Assembly: GCF_027107535.1 (NCBI RefSeq)
Contig: NZ_CP114283.1
Coordinates: 186,001 to 250,000, forward strand
Source of the DNA: Streptomyces aurantiacus
Lineage (GTDB): Bacteria; Actinomycetota; Actinomycetes; Streptomycetales; Streptomycetaceae
DNA: 64,000 bases
Reading direction: 5' to 3'
Shown here piece after piece: positions 33,836 through 41,292 of this stretch. The stretch's first letter is position 1, and the number at the start of each line of letters is the position of its first letter. Below the pieces are notes generated by a model. The model worked only from the letters and a program-made list of their open reading frames with translations. It was not told where the DNA came from and made no database searches. Position numbers and translations under genes: made by a program.

Positions 33836-34453
33836 GTGCGTGCCTTGCCCGTCCGCCTCGACGCCGTACTCATCCAAGCGCTCATCGCCGCGGCGCTGTC
33901 CTTCGCCCACCTTCACGATCTGGCCTCGGCTGCCGGACAGGGCGGGTGGAAGGCGTGGGCCTATCCGGTCTCCGTCGACCTGCTGATGGTGGCGGCCTGG
34001 CATCGACTGCGCTCCGGCGAGGCGAAAGCGGCGGGGTGGTGCTGGTTCCTGGTTGCGCTCACCGCCTCGCTGGGCGCAAACGTCGCCACCGCCGGGCTGC
34101 TCGACCTGGACGACGTACCGGCCTGGCTCCGCATCCTCGTCGCCGGATGGCCCGCCGTCGCCTTCCTCGGCGGAACCCTGCTCGCCCACGGCGCCCCGTC
34201 GCCGACAGAGGGTCCGGCGGCGAAGGAACCAGAGTCCGCCCCGACCGCCACGGCACCCGAACTCCCCGCGGCGGCAACGGATCCCGCCCAACCCTCCACA
34301 CCTCCGGTCCCGCCCGCGCTCGTCGCCCTGGCGCACAAGGTCGCCGACGAACACCGCGCCCGGACCGGAACCGCCATCGACACCCCGACGCTTCGCGCCC
34401 GCCTCGGCGTACCTGCACCGCTCGCCGAAGCCATCGCCGCTCAACTCACCTGA
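33836..34453 (+). CDS. DUF2637 membrane protein, Spd-type
   Basis: The GTG at 33836 follows GGAAGGAG and gives 205 residues. Four hydrophobic helices occupy the first 120 residues (LIQALIAAALSFAHLHDLA, AYPVSVDLLMVAAWHRL, CWFLVALTASLGANVATAG, ILVAGWPAVAFLGGTLLAHG), then a Pro/Ala linker and a C-terminal helix-turn-helix-like segment (TIDTPTLRARLG region). DUF2637 proteins are regularly found after tra and are implicated in intramycelial spread. Confidence 0.82.
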   Translation: MRALPVRLDAVLIQALIAAALSFAHLHDLASAAGQGGWKAWAYPVSVDLLMVAAWHRLRSGEAKAAGWCWFLVALTASLGANVATAGLLDLDDVPAWLRILVAGWPAVAFLGGTLLAHGAPSPTEGPAAKEPESAPTATAPELPAAATDPAQPSTPPVPPALVALAHKVADEHRARTGTAIDTPTLRARLGVPAPLAEAIAAQLT

Positions 34454-34471
34454 CTCCGGAGGACTTTCACC

Positions 34472-34690
34472 TTGCGCCCGACCACGCTCCGCGCGCTCAA
34501 GCGCGCTGCCGAGCTGACCCGACAGAACCGCCTCACCGAAGCCGTGCTGATCGCCGAGCCCGTGATCCTCGCCGCCGACAGCTACGAGGGTGACGAGATC
34601 TTGCGCTGGCTGGCCGATCACGTCACCGATTTCACCGGCGAGACCCACGACGACCACAACGGCCACGACAACCCGAAGGAGTCCCCCTGA
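34472..34690 (+). CDS. Small AICE hypothetical protein
   Basis: A 72-residue protein starting at TTG 34472, with GGAGGA 8 nt upstream. Mostly helical by pattern (LRALKRAAELTRQNRLTEAVLIAEPVILA, then a His/Asp-rich tail). Its stop overlaps the ATG of the next gene (TGATG), so it is part of the spd operon. Function unknown. Confidence 0.7.
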   Translation: MRPTTLRALKRAAELTRQNRLTEAVLIAEPVILAADSYEGDEILRWLADHVTDFTGETHDDHNGHDNPKESP

Positions 34691-34878
34691 TGACCGCCAA
34701 CCGCCGCTTCCGCAACGTCGTCCGCATCGGCCCCGTCCAGGTTGCCACGTGCTACGACGGCCGGGGCCACGAGAAGCACACCGCCGCCTGCACGGCTCCG
34801 CGCTGTGGCTTCTCCACGGACTACGACAGCCGCGCCGCCGCCGAGCTGGCCGCCCGCACCCACCGCTGCCCCGCCTGA
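34690..34878 (+). CDS. Mobile element transfer protein (small spd-operon protein)
   Basis: A 62-residue protein (FRNVVRIGPVQVATCYDGRG, CTAPRCGFSTDYDSR) of the short family annotated as mobile element transfer protein in AICEs. Cys and His residues (CTAPRC, HTAAC, HRC) could bind zinc. The ATG overlaps the previous stop by one base. Confidence 0.75.
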   Translation: MTANRRFRNVVRIGPVQVATCYDGRGHEKHTAACTAPRCGFSTDYDSRAAAELAARTHRCPA

Positions 34879-34894
34879 CCGCCGAGGAGCTCCC

Positions 34895-35089
34895 GTGACC
34901 GTCTCACTGCCGCTCGTCTTCGTCCTGGGCGTCATCGCCTGGGCCGCGATCAAGTTCCTCGGCGTCCGCCTCTGGGTCGCCGCCGTGATCGCGCTGTTCG
35001 GCTTCTGGCTCTCCCACACGATCCTCGCCCCCGCCATCGAGTCCGGCACCCGCTCCGGGGTCGACGTCGTCAACGGCACCCACGACTGA
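34895..35089 (+). CDS. Small membrane protein, SpdB-like
   Basis: The GTG at 34895 follows GAGGAG and gives 64 residues with two hydrophobic helices (LPLVFVLGVIAWAAIKFLG and VAAVIALFGFWLSHTIL). Position between the transfer protein and SpdD fits the spread operon. Longer frames starting at 34742 overlap the previous gene and are unlikely. Confidence 0.7.
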   Translation: MTVSLPLVFVLGVIAWAAIKFLGVRLWVAAVIALFGFWLSHTILAPAIESGTRSGVDVVNGTHD

Positions 35090-35102
35090 GAGGAGTCCCG
35101 CC

Positions 35103-35363
35103 ATGTTCCGCCCCAAGCTGCCCGACGCCCCGCCCCTGCCGACAACCGTCACCACTCACCAGCACCTTCAGGCTCCGGCCGCTCCATTTGCCGGCCGCCA
35201 GGTCGCCCCATACGTGGGCGTCGGAGCCGGCGCGGTCGCCGCCGTGGTCGTCGTCGGCGTCGTCCTCACCGCGCTCCTGGCGGCCGTCGCCATCACGGCC
35301 ATCTCCGTCGCCATCTCCGCCGTGGTCCTGCGCTCGCTCGTCAACGGCGCCAACACGCGCTGA
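35103..35363 (+). CDS. SpdD-like membrane protein
   Basis: An 86-residue protein: a soluble Pro/His-rich N-terminus with HQHLQAPAAPFAGRQVAPYVGVGAG in parts, and a long hydrophobic C-terminal segment (VVVGVVLTALLAAVAITAISVAIS). This matches SpdD-type proteins encoded just before rep in AICEs. Confidence 0.78.
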   Translation: MFRPKLPDAPPLPTTVTTHQHLQAPAAPFAGRQVAPYVGVGAGAVAAVVVVGVVLTALLAAVAITAISVAISAVVLRSLVNGANTR

Positions 35364-35495
35364 CCGGCCGCCGGGGCGGCAACAACGCCGCCAAGCATCC
35401 CGCCGCCCCGGGGCCGCTCCTCCCAACCGCAGAAACAGCCGAAAGGAACCCCCATCATCACCCGGCAGACTCCGCCCCCGCTGGCGGAACTCTCC

Positions 35496-36797
35496 ATGCT
35501 GGCCTCCCTCGGCACTCTGCCCGAGCTGGCCCGCCAACTGTCCGGCCTGGGCGGCTGCACCCGCCCCGTACGCCTCGACGGCCACCGCACCGAATACGAG
35601 ATCAACAAGACAACCGGCGAGATCGGCCGCACCCTGCATCACCTGGACTCAGCGACCCTCCCGGCCGGTCATCTCCTCGTCCGCTGCAACAACCGTCGCG
35701 CAACCCGCTGTGCGGCCTGCGCGGAGACGTACCGCCGCGACACCTACCACCTGATCACCGCCGGACTCCGCGGCGGCAAAGGCACCCCCGAACAAGTCGG
35801 CACCCATCCGCGGGTGTTCGCGACCTTCACCGCTCCGGGCTTTGGGCCGGTACACAACCGCCCGTCCAGTGCTCGTGCCTGCCGTTGTGGCGCCCGGCAC
35901 GACCAGGAGGACGCTGCTCTGGGCACACCCCTCGACTCCGATAGGTACGACTACGAAGCGTCCGTCCTCTGGAACGCCCATGCCGGGGCTCTGTGGCGCC
36001 GGTTTTCCATCTACCTGCGCCGTGAGGTCGCCAAGCGTGCCGGACTCACCCAACGCGCCTTCCGTGAGCACGCGCGCATCTCGTTCGCCAAGGTCGCCGA
36101 GTACCAGAAGCGCGGTGCCGTCCACTTCCACGCGGTTATCCGCCTCGACGGCCCCGAGGGCGGCGACACTGCACCGCCTGCCTGGGCCACCGCCGAGTTG
36201 CTCACCGACGCCATCGGAGCCGCCGCCCGCGCGGCACAAGTCGACGGCCCGGTCCTCGACGGCCGTGCCCACACCTTCACCTTCGGTCGTCAGCTCGACG
36301 TCCGACCGATCCGAACCGCCGACTTCGACGGCGGCCAGGAGCTGACCGAACGGGCCGTAGCCGCGTACATCGCCAAGTACGCCACCAAGGGTGCCGAGAC
36401 AGCGACCGGAACCCTCGACCGACCGATCCGCTTCCTCGCCGAGCTGGCCCAAGCCAAGCTCACCGACCATGCCCGACGCATGATCCGCACCGCCTGGACC
36501 CTCGGCGCACGCCCCGAGCTGGCAGACCTCCGCCTCCGGGCCTGGGCTCACATGCTCGGCTTCCGCGGCCACTTCTCCACGAAGTCCCGCCGCTACTCGA
36601 CCACCCTCGGTGCCCTCCGCACCGCCCGCGCCGACTGGCGTCGCGAGCAAGCCAACCCGGCACCGCAGAACACCGAGGAAACGACGCTCGTCCTCGCCCA
36701 CTGGGTCTTCGCGGGAACCGGCCTCAGTGCCGGTGAGACCTGGCTCGCCGCATCCCTCGAACCCGCTCCCGGAACGGAAGGAGAACCGACCCAATGA
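35496..36797 (+). CDS. repSA: RepSA-like rolling-circle replication initiator
   Basis: At least 433 residues. A CXXC-type zinc site (RCNNRRATRCAACAETYRR) is followed by FATFTAPGFGPVH, an HUH-like AVHFHAVIRL block and ERAVAAYIAKYATK, where a Tyr is the probable nicking residue. This is the pSAM2 Rep family, which nicks the excised element for replication. The only ATG (35496) has no ribosome binding site; a good GAAAGGA lies 6 nt before an in-frame ATC at 35454, giving ITRQTPPPLAELSM at the N-terminus, so the true start is probably that ATC or a mutated start codon. The stop overlaps the xis ATG. A second, diverged fragment of such a gene lies at 1334-1453. Confidence 0.88.
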   Translation: MLASLGTLPELARQLSGLGGCTRPVRLDGHRTEYEINKTTGEIGRTLHHLDSATLPAGHLLVRCNNRRATRCAACAETYRRDTYHLITAGLRGGKGTPEQVGTHPRVFATFTAPGFGPVHNRPSSARACRCGARHDQEDAALGTPLDSDRYDYEASVLWNAHAGALWRRFSIYLRREVAKRAGLTQRAFREHARISFAKVAEYQKRGAVHFHAVIRLDGPEGGDTAPPAWATAELLTDAIGAAARAAQVDGPVLDGRAHTFTFGRQLDVRPIRTADFDGGQELTERAVAAYIAKYATKGAETATGTLDRPIRFLAELAQAKLTDHARRMIRTAWTLGARPELADLRLRAWAHMLGFRGHFSTKSRRYSTTLGALRTARADWRREQANPAPQNTEETTLVLAHWVFAGTGLSAGETWLAASLEPAPGTEGEPTQ

Positions 36798-37006
36798 CCG
36801 AGCGCTACCTGTCCGTCGACCAGGTCGCCGAGCTGCTCGGTACGACCGTCCGCTTCCCTCGGCGCCTGATCGAGGAACGGCGCATCCGCTACGTGAAGGT
36901 TGGCCGGCACGTCCGTATCCCGGAGAGCGCGGTCGAGGAGTTCATCGCATCCCGCATGGTGCATCCGCTGAGGCGCCCCCGTGCCCGCTACAGGAGGGCT
37001 GCCTGA
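36794..37006 (+). CDS. xis: Excisionase (MerR-type HTH)
   Basis: A 70-residue helix-turn-helix protein: YLSVDQVAELLGTTVRFPRRLIEERRIRYVKVGRHVRIPESAVEEFI in parts, followed by an Arg-rich tail. It overlaps the rep stop (ATGA) and the integrase start (TGATG), the classical rep-xis-int coupling of AICEs. It would direct the integrase towards excision. Confidence 0.88.
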   Translation: MTERYLSVDQVAELLGTTVRFPRRLIEERRIRYVKVGRHVRIPESAVEEFIASRMVHPLRRPRARYRRAA

Positions 37007-38208
37007 TGGCCAACAGCAGAGGCCGACGAAGGCGGTTCGGGGCCATCAGGAAGCTGCCTTCCGGCCGTTACCAGGCGCGCTACCCGGGTCCTGACGGCGT
37101 GATGCGACCGGCCCCGGTCACCTTCGAAACGACGGCGGACGCTGACGACTGGCTTGCTGAAAAGCAGACGGAGATCCGGCGTGGTCAATGGCGGGACCCC
37201 GAAGCAGGCGCGGTGGGCTTCCGCGTCTACGCAGGGAAGTGGGTCGAGGAGCGGGAACTCGCGCCTCTCACTCAGGACCTCTACCGGTATCTCCTCGACA
37301 AGTACCTGTTGGGCAGCTTTGCCGAGTCCGACTTGGACGAGATCACCGCGCCACACGTCCGTGAGTGACGGACAGCCCAGCTGCGGGCCAACGGCGGCAA
37401 GACGATGACCGCCAAGGCGTACCGGCTACTCAAGGCCATCATGGAAACCGCCGTTGATGACGAACTGATCCAGCGCAACCCGTGCCGGATCAAGGGCGCT
37501 GGCAAGGAGAGGGCTGCTGAGCGGCGCATCGCCACCGTTGTCCAGGTCGACTCGCTCGCCGAAGCCATCGGCATGCGATGGCGGCTCATGGTCTACCTCG
37601 GCGCGTACGGTCCGATGCGGCCCGAGGAACTGGCTGGCCTCCGTCGTCGGGACGTCGACCTCGACCCCCTGCGGATCCGCGTTCGCCTCGCTGAGCCGGA
37701 GCGGATGAACGGACGACGCGTCCAGGGCGACACCAAGTCTGAGGCCGGAACCCGGACTGTGATCCTTCCCGCGTTCCTCCGCCGGGAGCTCCGGTGGCAC
37801 CTGGAGTCGTACGCCCAGCCGGGTCCCGATGGGCTGCTCTTCGTCGGCGAGAAGGGTGCCCCCTTTCGCCGCAGCTCCTTCGGCCGAAAGTGGAGGAAGG
37901 CACGTGAGATCGTCGGCATGCCGGAGGGCTTCCGGTTCTACGATCTCCGGCACACCGGACACACGCTGTCCACGCGCTCGGGTGCCACGCTCAAGGACAC
38001 GATGGTCCGGGCCGGGCAGTCCTCGGAGAAGGCCGCGCTGATCTATCAGCACTCCGACGACGAGCGACAGCAGGAAGTTGCTGCCGGACTCGACGCGACC
38101 GTCCGCAAGGCACGCCAGGAAGTGCAGCAAGCTGCGGCCGTGCCAGATGAAGACGCCCATGATCCAGACGATCAGCGTTCTGGCATGAATCTGGCACGCG
38201 GCGAGTGA
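37006..38208 (+). pseudogene. int: Tyrosine integrase interrupted by an in-frame TGA
   Basis: A single reading frame of 401 codons holds a complete integrase except for codon 121, TGA (37366-37368), in the context VRE-stop-RTAQL where Trp (TGG) is expected. Upstream lie the AP2-like arm-binding domain and SAM-like core-binding start; downstream lies the catalytic domain with Arg in GPMRPEELAGL, HTxH-type YDLRHTGHTL and Tyr in AALIYQHSDDE. Restart at ATG 37405 would give only the C-terminal 267 residues. The gene adjoins the intact tRNA-Gly. Unless the stop is read through, or it is a sequencing error, integration and excision need help from elsewhere. Confidence 0.88.
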
Positions 38209-38225
38209 TCACAGCGGACAGCAAA

Positions 38226-38252
38226 AAGGCCCGGGTCGATGACCTGGGCCTT
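38226..38252 (-). terminator. Terminator of tRNA-Gly
   Basis: AAGGCCCGGGTC pairs with GACCTGGGCCTT around a short loop; on the minus strand it is followed by TTTTT. It lies 6 nt past the CCA end of tRNA-Gly. Confidence 0.8.
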
Positions 38253-38257
38253 TGTCA

Positions 38258-38331
38258 TGGAGCGGGTGACGAGAATCGAACTCGCACTCTCAGCTTGGGA
38301 AGCTGATGTTCTACCACTAAACTACACCCGC
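38258..38331 (-). tRNA. tRNA-Gly (anticodon CCC), intact
   Basis: On the minus strand a full cloverleaf is present: acceptor GCGGGTG/CACCCGC, D-arm around TAGTTTAGTGGTAGAA, anticodon stem TCAGC/GCTGA with loop TTCCCAA (anticodon CCC), T-arm with GTTCGATTC, discriminator T and encoded CCA. Length is 74 nt. The AICE integrase gene ends 50 nt away. The 3' half doubles as the att core. Confidence 0.95.
38260..38304 (-). repeat. Att repeat C inside the intact tRNA-Gly
   Basis: The 45 bases from the anticodon loop to the acceptor end, identical to copies A (8179-8223) and B (15295-15339). This is the integrase-proximal junction, where insertion restored the tRNA. Confidence 0.9.
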
Positions 38332-38604
38332 GTGAGACGCCGGAGATGTGCTGTTCGTACCGGTGTCGGAAACGCGAATTCACCATACCTCATGCCAGGC
38401 CCCCGGCGCTGAAGCCCGTGGGGCCTGTGGTCGTTTCGGGGGGTGGACCGGGCTGTGGGTGGCGGGAGTTGGGGCGTACGGTGGAGGAGCTGGAGAGGGG
38501 TCTGGCGGGATCGGAGCGCCGCTGGAAGGCCGTCCCTTTCATCCCGTAATGTGGCTTCCTCGTCAGTCAGACGCGGCTCTTGGGGAAGGGACTCTGAGGA
38601 CTTG

Positions 38605-38769
38605 ATGGAACGCAACACCGTCGTTCGTTGTGCCGAAGGGCACGTGTTCAGCACCGCATCGCTTCCGATGCAGCAGGCCGAGCGGCTCGGTCCGGGACGG
38701 CTCGTCCGTTGCCCCCGTTGCGCACGGCTTCGCAACGTCGTACCGGTGGAGTTGTTCGAGAAGCGCTAG
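38605..38769 (+). CDS. Small zinc-ribbon protein
   Basis: A 54-residue protein, ATG 38605. A Cys-His pair (VVRCAEGHVFSTASL) and a CPRC pair (LVRCPRCARLRNVV) form a compact zinc ribbon. Conserved small proteins of this kind are found near dcd in Streptomyces. No operon partner; dcd starts 187 nt downstream. Function unknown. Confidence 0.75.
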   Translation: MERNTVVRCAEGHVFSTASLPMQQAERLGPGRLVRCPRCARLRNVVPVELFEKR

Positions 38770-38955
38770 CCGTCAGGTGCCGGGCAGCCGGCACCTGACA
38801 TCCGGTACGCACGTGTGGAGCACCGGCAGGAACGCGCTGCCCGGCACCACCTCGCACCAACAGCAGTCACGCGGTACCGACCACCTTCACACCCTGCGGG
38901 CCCGCCACGATCACCGGATTGTGGCGGGCCCGCGCGCTCTGCGTATCCTCGGGGC

Positions 38956-39531
38956 GTGCTTCTCTCTGACAAGGACATCCGGGCCGAGATCGACGCCGGG
39001 CGTGTACGGATCGATCCCTACGACGAATCCATGGTGCAGCCCTCGAGCATCGACGTGCGGCTCGACCGCTACTTCCGGGTGTTCGAGAACCACCGTTACC
39101 CGCACATCGATCCGTCCGTCGAGCAGGCGGATCTCACGCGGCTCGTCGAGCCCGAGGGTGACGAGCCGTTCATCCTGCACCCCGGGGAGTTCGTCCTCGC
39201 CAGTACGTACGAGGTCATCAGCCTGCCCGACGACCTGGCGTCCCGGCTCGAGGGCAAGAGCTCGCTCGGGCGGCTCGGGCTCGTCACCCACTCCACCGCC
39301 GGGTTCATCGACCCCGGGTTCTCCGGGCACGTGACCCTTGAGCTGTCCAACCTCGCGACCCTCCCGATCAAGCTCTGGCCGGGCATGAAGATCGGGCAGC
39401 TGTGCATGTTCCAGCTCAGCTCGTCGGCCGAGTTCCCGTACGGCAGCGACCGGTACGGGTCCCGGTACCAGGGACAGCGCGGGCCGACGGCCTCGCGGTC
39501 CTTCCTCAATTTCCACCGGACCCAGGTGTGA
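38956..39531 (+). CDS. dcd: dCTP deaminase
   Basis: A 191-residue enzyme beginning GTG-CTT-CTC-TCT ([11 protein letters not shown]). Signature blocks are [46 protein letters not shown] (in parts) and the C-terminal [16 protein letters not shown]. It converts dCTP to dUTP (or dUMP in bifunctional members) for thymidylate supply. The phosphoribosyltransferase gene starts 26 nt after its stop, so the two probably form an operon. Confidence 0.95.
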   Translation: MLLSDKDIRAEIDAGRVRIDPYDESMVQPSSIDVRLDRYFRVFENHRYPHIDPSVEQADLTRLVEPEGDEPFILHPGEFVLASTYEVISLPDDLASRLEGKSSLGRLGLVTHSTAGFIDPGFSGHVTLELSNLATLPIKLWPGMKIGQLCMFQLSSSAEFPYGSDRYGSRYQGQRGPTASRSFLNFHRTQV

Positions 39532-39557
39532 GCGGCGCGGACGTGAGCGGCGGCGAC

Positions 39558-40055
39558 ATGAGTGACGTACGCGAGAACCTCACCTACGAGCGGTTCGGCA
39601 CCGCCGTCCGCGAGCTCGCCCAGACCATCGCCGACGACGGGTACGAGCCCGACATCGTGCTCAGCATCGCCCGCGGGGGTGTCTTCGTCGCGGGCGGGCT
39701 CGCCTACGCCCTCGACTGCAAGAACATCCACCTCGTGAACGTCGAGTTCTACACGGGGGTCGGGACCACGCTCGACATGCCGGTCATGCTGGCGCCCGTA
39801 CCCGACACCATCGACTTCTCCGACAAGAAGGTGCTGATCACGGACGACGTGGCCGACACCGGCAAGACGCTCAAGCTGGTGCACGACTTCTGTGTCGGTG
39901 CCGTCGCCGAGGTCCGCAGCGCCGTGATCTACGAGAAGTCGCAGTCGCTGGTGAAGTGCGAGTACGTGTGGAAGCGCACCGACGAGTGGATCAACTTCCC
40001 GTGGAGTGTCGAACCGCCCGTCGTGAAGCGGGTCGGGCAGGTGCTCGACGCCTGA
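39558..40055 (+). CDS. Phosphoribosyltransferase family protein
   Basis: A 165-residue type I phosphoribosyltransferase; the PRPP-binding loop is VLITDDVADTGKTLKL and the N-terminal strand region is DIVLSIARGGVFVAGGLAYAL. It is related to xanthine/guanine phosphoribosyltransferases, but substrate specificity cannot be read from the sequence. The ATG at 39558 is preferred over GTG 39528 or 39543 because of the conserved MSDVRENLTY start. A role in base salvage beside dcd is plausible. Confidence 0.87.
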   Translation: MSDVRENLTYERFGTAVRELAQTIADDGYEPDIVLSIARGGVFVAGGLAYALDCKNIHLVNVEFYTGVGTTLDMPVMLAPVPDTIDFSDKKVLITDDVADTGKTLKLVHDFCVGAVAEVRSAVIYEKSQSLVKCEYVWKRTDEWINFPWSVEPPVVKRVGQVLDA

Positions 40056-40109
40056 GCGGTCGGCCAGGCGTTCCGCTGGAGGGTTGGTGCTTCGGCTGCG
40101 GGGCGGTTG

Positions 40110-40146
40110 TGGCTGGGTGCGCAGTTCCCCGCGCCCCTTTGGGGCG
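40110..40146. repeat. Streptomyces intergenic repeat
   Basis: GGCTGGGTGCGCAGTTCCCC followed by GCGCCCCTTTGGGGCG is a copy of a repeat that is very common between Streptomyces genes; its end forms a small hairpin (GCCCCTTTGGGGC). Confidence 0.7.
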
Positions 40147-40156
40147 CCGGTGCCTC

Positions 40157-40195
40157 GGCGCGGCGGTCGGGCCGTCACCGGCCGACCGCCGCGCC
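40157..40195. terminator. Bidirectional terminator hairpin
   Basis: GGCGCGGCGGTCGG pairs perfectly with CCGACCGCCGCGCC around an 11-nt loop, midway between the convergent phosphoribosyltransferase and AraC-type genes. Confidence 0.8.
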
Positions 40196-40201
40196 GGCCC
40201 T

Positions 40202-41068
40202 TCAGGAGGCCGTTCGTTCCACCGGGAGCCACAGCTCCGCGTCGGCCGTCGCGGCGTCCGGGGAGAGGCGGGTGCGCAGGATCTCGGGGCCCGGCCTGCT
40301 CTGGTAGGGGTTGGACGGGAACCACTGCGTGAACACGTCCCGCCACATGTGCTGCAGTGCCAGGGGGAACGGGCCGGAGCTCTCGAAGACGGCCCACGCC
40401 CCCGCCGGAACGACGAGCGCGTCCAGGTCCTCCGGGGCGGCGGCCCGGGTCACCACGCCGTGGTAGTAGTCGAGTTCGGTTCCCTCCGCCCGGCTCGGGT
40501 CGAGGTTGTCGCTCACCCCCAGGATTCCCGCCGGCTCCTGGTCGGAGAGCGAGCTGATCCGCGCGAGCGTGTCCTGGCCGAGGCCGCGGATGAACTCCAC
40601 GATCGCCGGGTTCATCCCCTCGTGGACGAGAGGGACACGGACCTTCCTGCCCACCACCTGGAACTGTTCCTTCTCCACGATCCGGTATCGCATGCTGCTG
40701 TTCCCTTCGACGACGAGTCGGAAGGAGAGCCGGGGCTGCGAGCTCAGTGAGGCTCCGGTCCGCCGGGCCTCGCCGGGGCCCACACCGTGCACGGTGCGGA
40801 ACGCCCGCGCGAACGCCTCGCCCGAGCCGTAGCCGTACCGCACCGCGATCTCCAGCAGCGTCCGCTCGCCGGCGAGCACCTCCGCGCCCGCCACGGTGAG
40901 CCGTCTGCGCCGGATGTACTCCGACAGCGGGAGCCCCGCCAGGGCGGAGAACAGCCGGCGGAAGTGGTACTCCGACGTCATCGCGATCCGTGCCAGCTCG
41001 GTGACCTCGATCCGCTGGTCGAGGCGCGACTCGATGTGCTCCAGGGCCTCGTTCAGTCGCTCCAGCAA
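40202..41068 (-). CDS. AraC family regulator with GyrI-like effector domain
   Basis: A 288-residue protein. Two helix-turn-helices occupy residues ~1-100 (RIEVTELARIAMTSEYHFRRLFSALAG in parts; LLEIAVRYGYGSGEAFARAFRTVHG), and residues ~125-288 form a GyrI-like/SOUL-type small-molecule binding domain (MRYRIVEKEQFQVVGRKVRVP, WFPSNPYQSRPGPEIL). This is the Rob/SoxS-with-effector architecture seen in drug-sensing regulators. It is divergent from the DMT-type transporter gene 225 nt away, which might be a target. Confidence 0.87.
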   Translation of the reverse strand: MLERLNEALEHIESRLDQRIEVTELARIAMTSEYHFRRLFSALAGLPLSEYIRRRRLTVAGAEVLAGERTLLEIAVRYGYGSGEAFARAFRTVHGVGPGEARRTGASLSSQPRLSFRLVVEGNSSMRYRIVEKEQFQVVGRKVRVPLVHEGMNPAIVEFIRGLGQDTLARISSLSDQEPAGILGVSDNLDPSRAEGTELDYYHGVVTRAAAPEDLDALVVPAGAWAVFESSGPFPLALQHMWRDVFTQWFPSNPYQSRPGPEILRTRLSPDAATADAELWLPVERTAS

Positions 41069-41209
41069 CTCGGTCTCCTTCCTTTGCGTCCTCCACGTTA
41101 GGAAGGTCGTACTGTGCCGGACCCGACATCTCCTGCCCGGTCCTGTCGGGTCGGAGACGGGCCGGGTCGGACCGGGCCGGGCCGGGCCAGGACCTCGTAC
41201 CGGATTAAA

Positions 41210-41267
41210 GAAACGCTTGCGTTTCGTTCCGGGCCCTCGTAGCGTACCTGTACGAAACCGTTTCGTA
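41210..41267 (+). promoter_or_regulatory. Promoter with two repressor-type palindromes
   Basis: GAAACGCTTGCGTTTC (41210-41225) and TACGAAACCGTTTCGTA (41251-41267) are palindromes sharing GAAAC/GTTTC half-sites, upstream of the transporter gene. A possible promoter TTGCGT, 17 nt, TAGCGT (41217-41245) runs between them, so a dimeric repressor (TetR style) would overlap the -35 and sit after the -10. Confidence 0.55.
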
Positions 41268-41292
41268 TCGATGGTCGAGGGGAGTCCGGTCG

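Larger units (their letters stand above)
15295..38304. mobile_element. AICE (pSAM2-type integrative and conjugative element) carrying a Mza-type defence cluster
   Basis: The element has the standard AICE modules in order: regulators (GntR x2), FtsK-type single-protein DNA translocase, Spd proteins, RepSA-like initiator, Xis and a tyrosine integrase next to a tRNA. It is bounded by 45-bp repeats from tRNA-Gly. Cargo at its distal end includes a hypothetical gene, five anti-phage genes and an M4 peptidase. By eye the cargo is less GC-rich than the backbone, especially the peptidase gene. The integrase has an in-frame stop, so the element may be fixed in place. Confidence 0.88.

Noticed and set aside
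38605..38769. Small zinc-ribbon gene considered as AICE cargo
   Set aside because: It lies outside the att repeat, beyond the intact tRNA, next to dcd, and is likely chromosomal.
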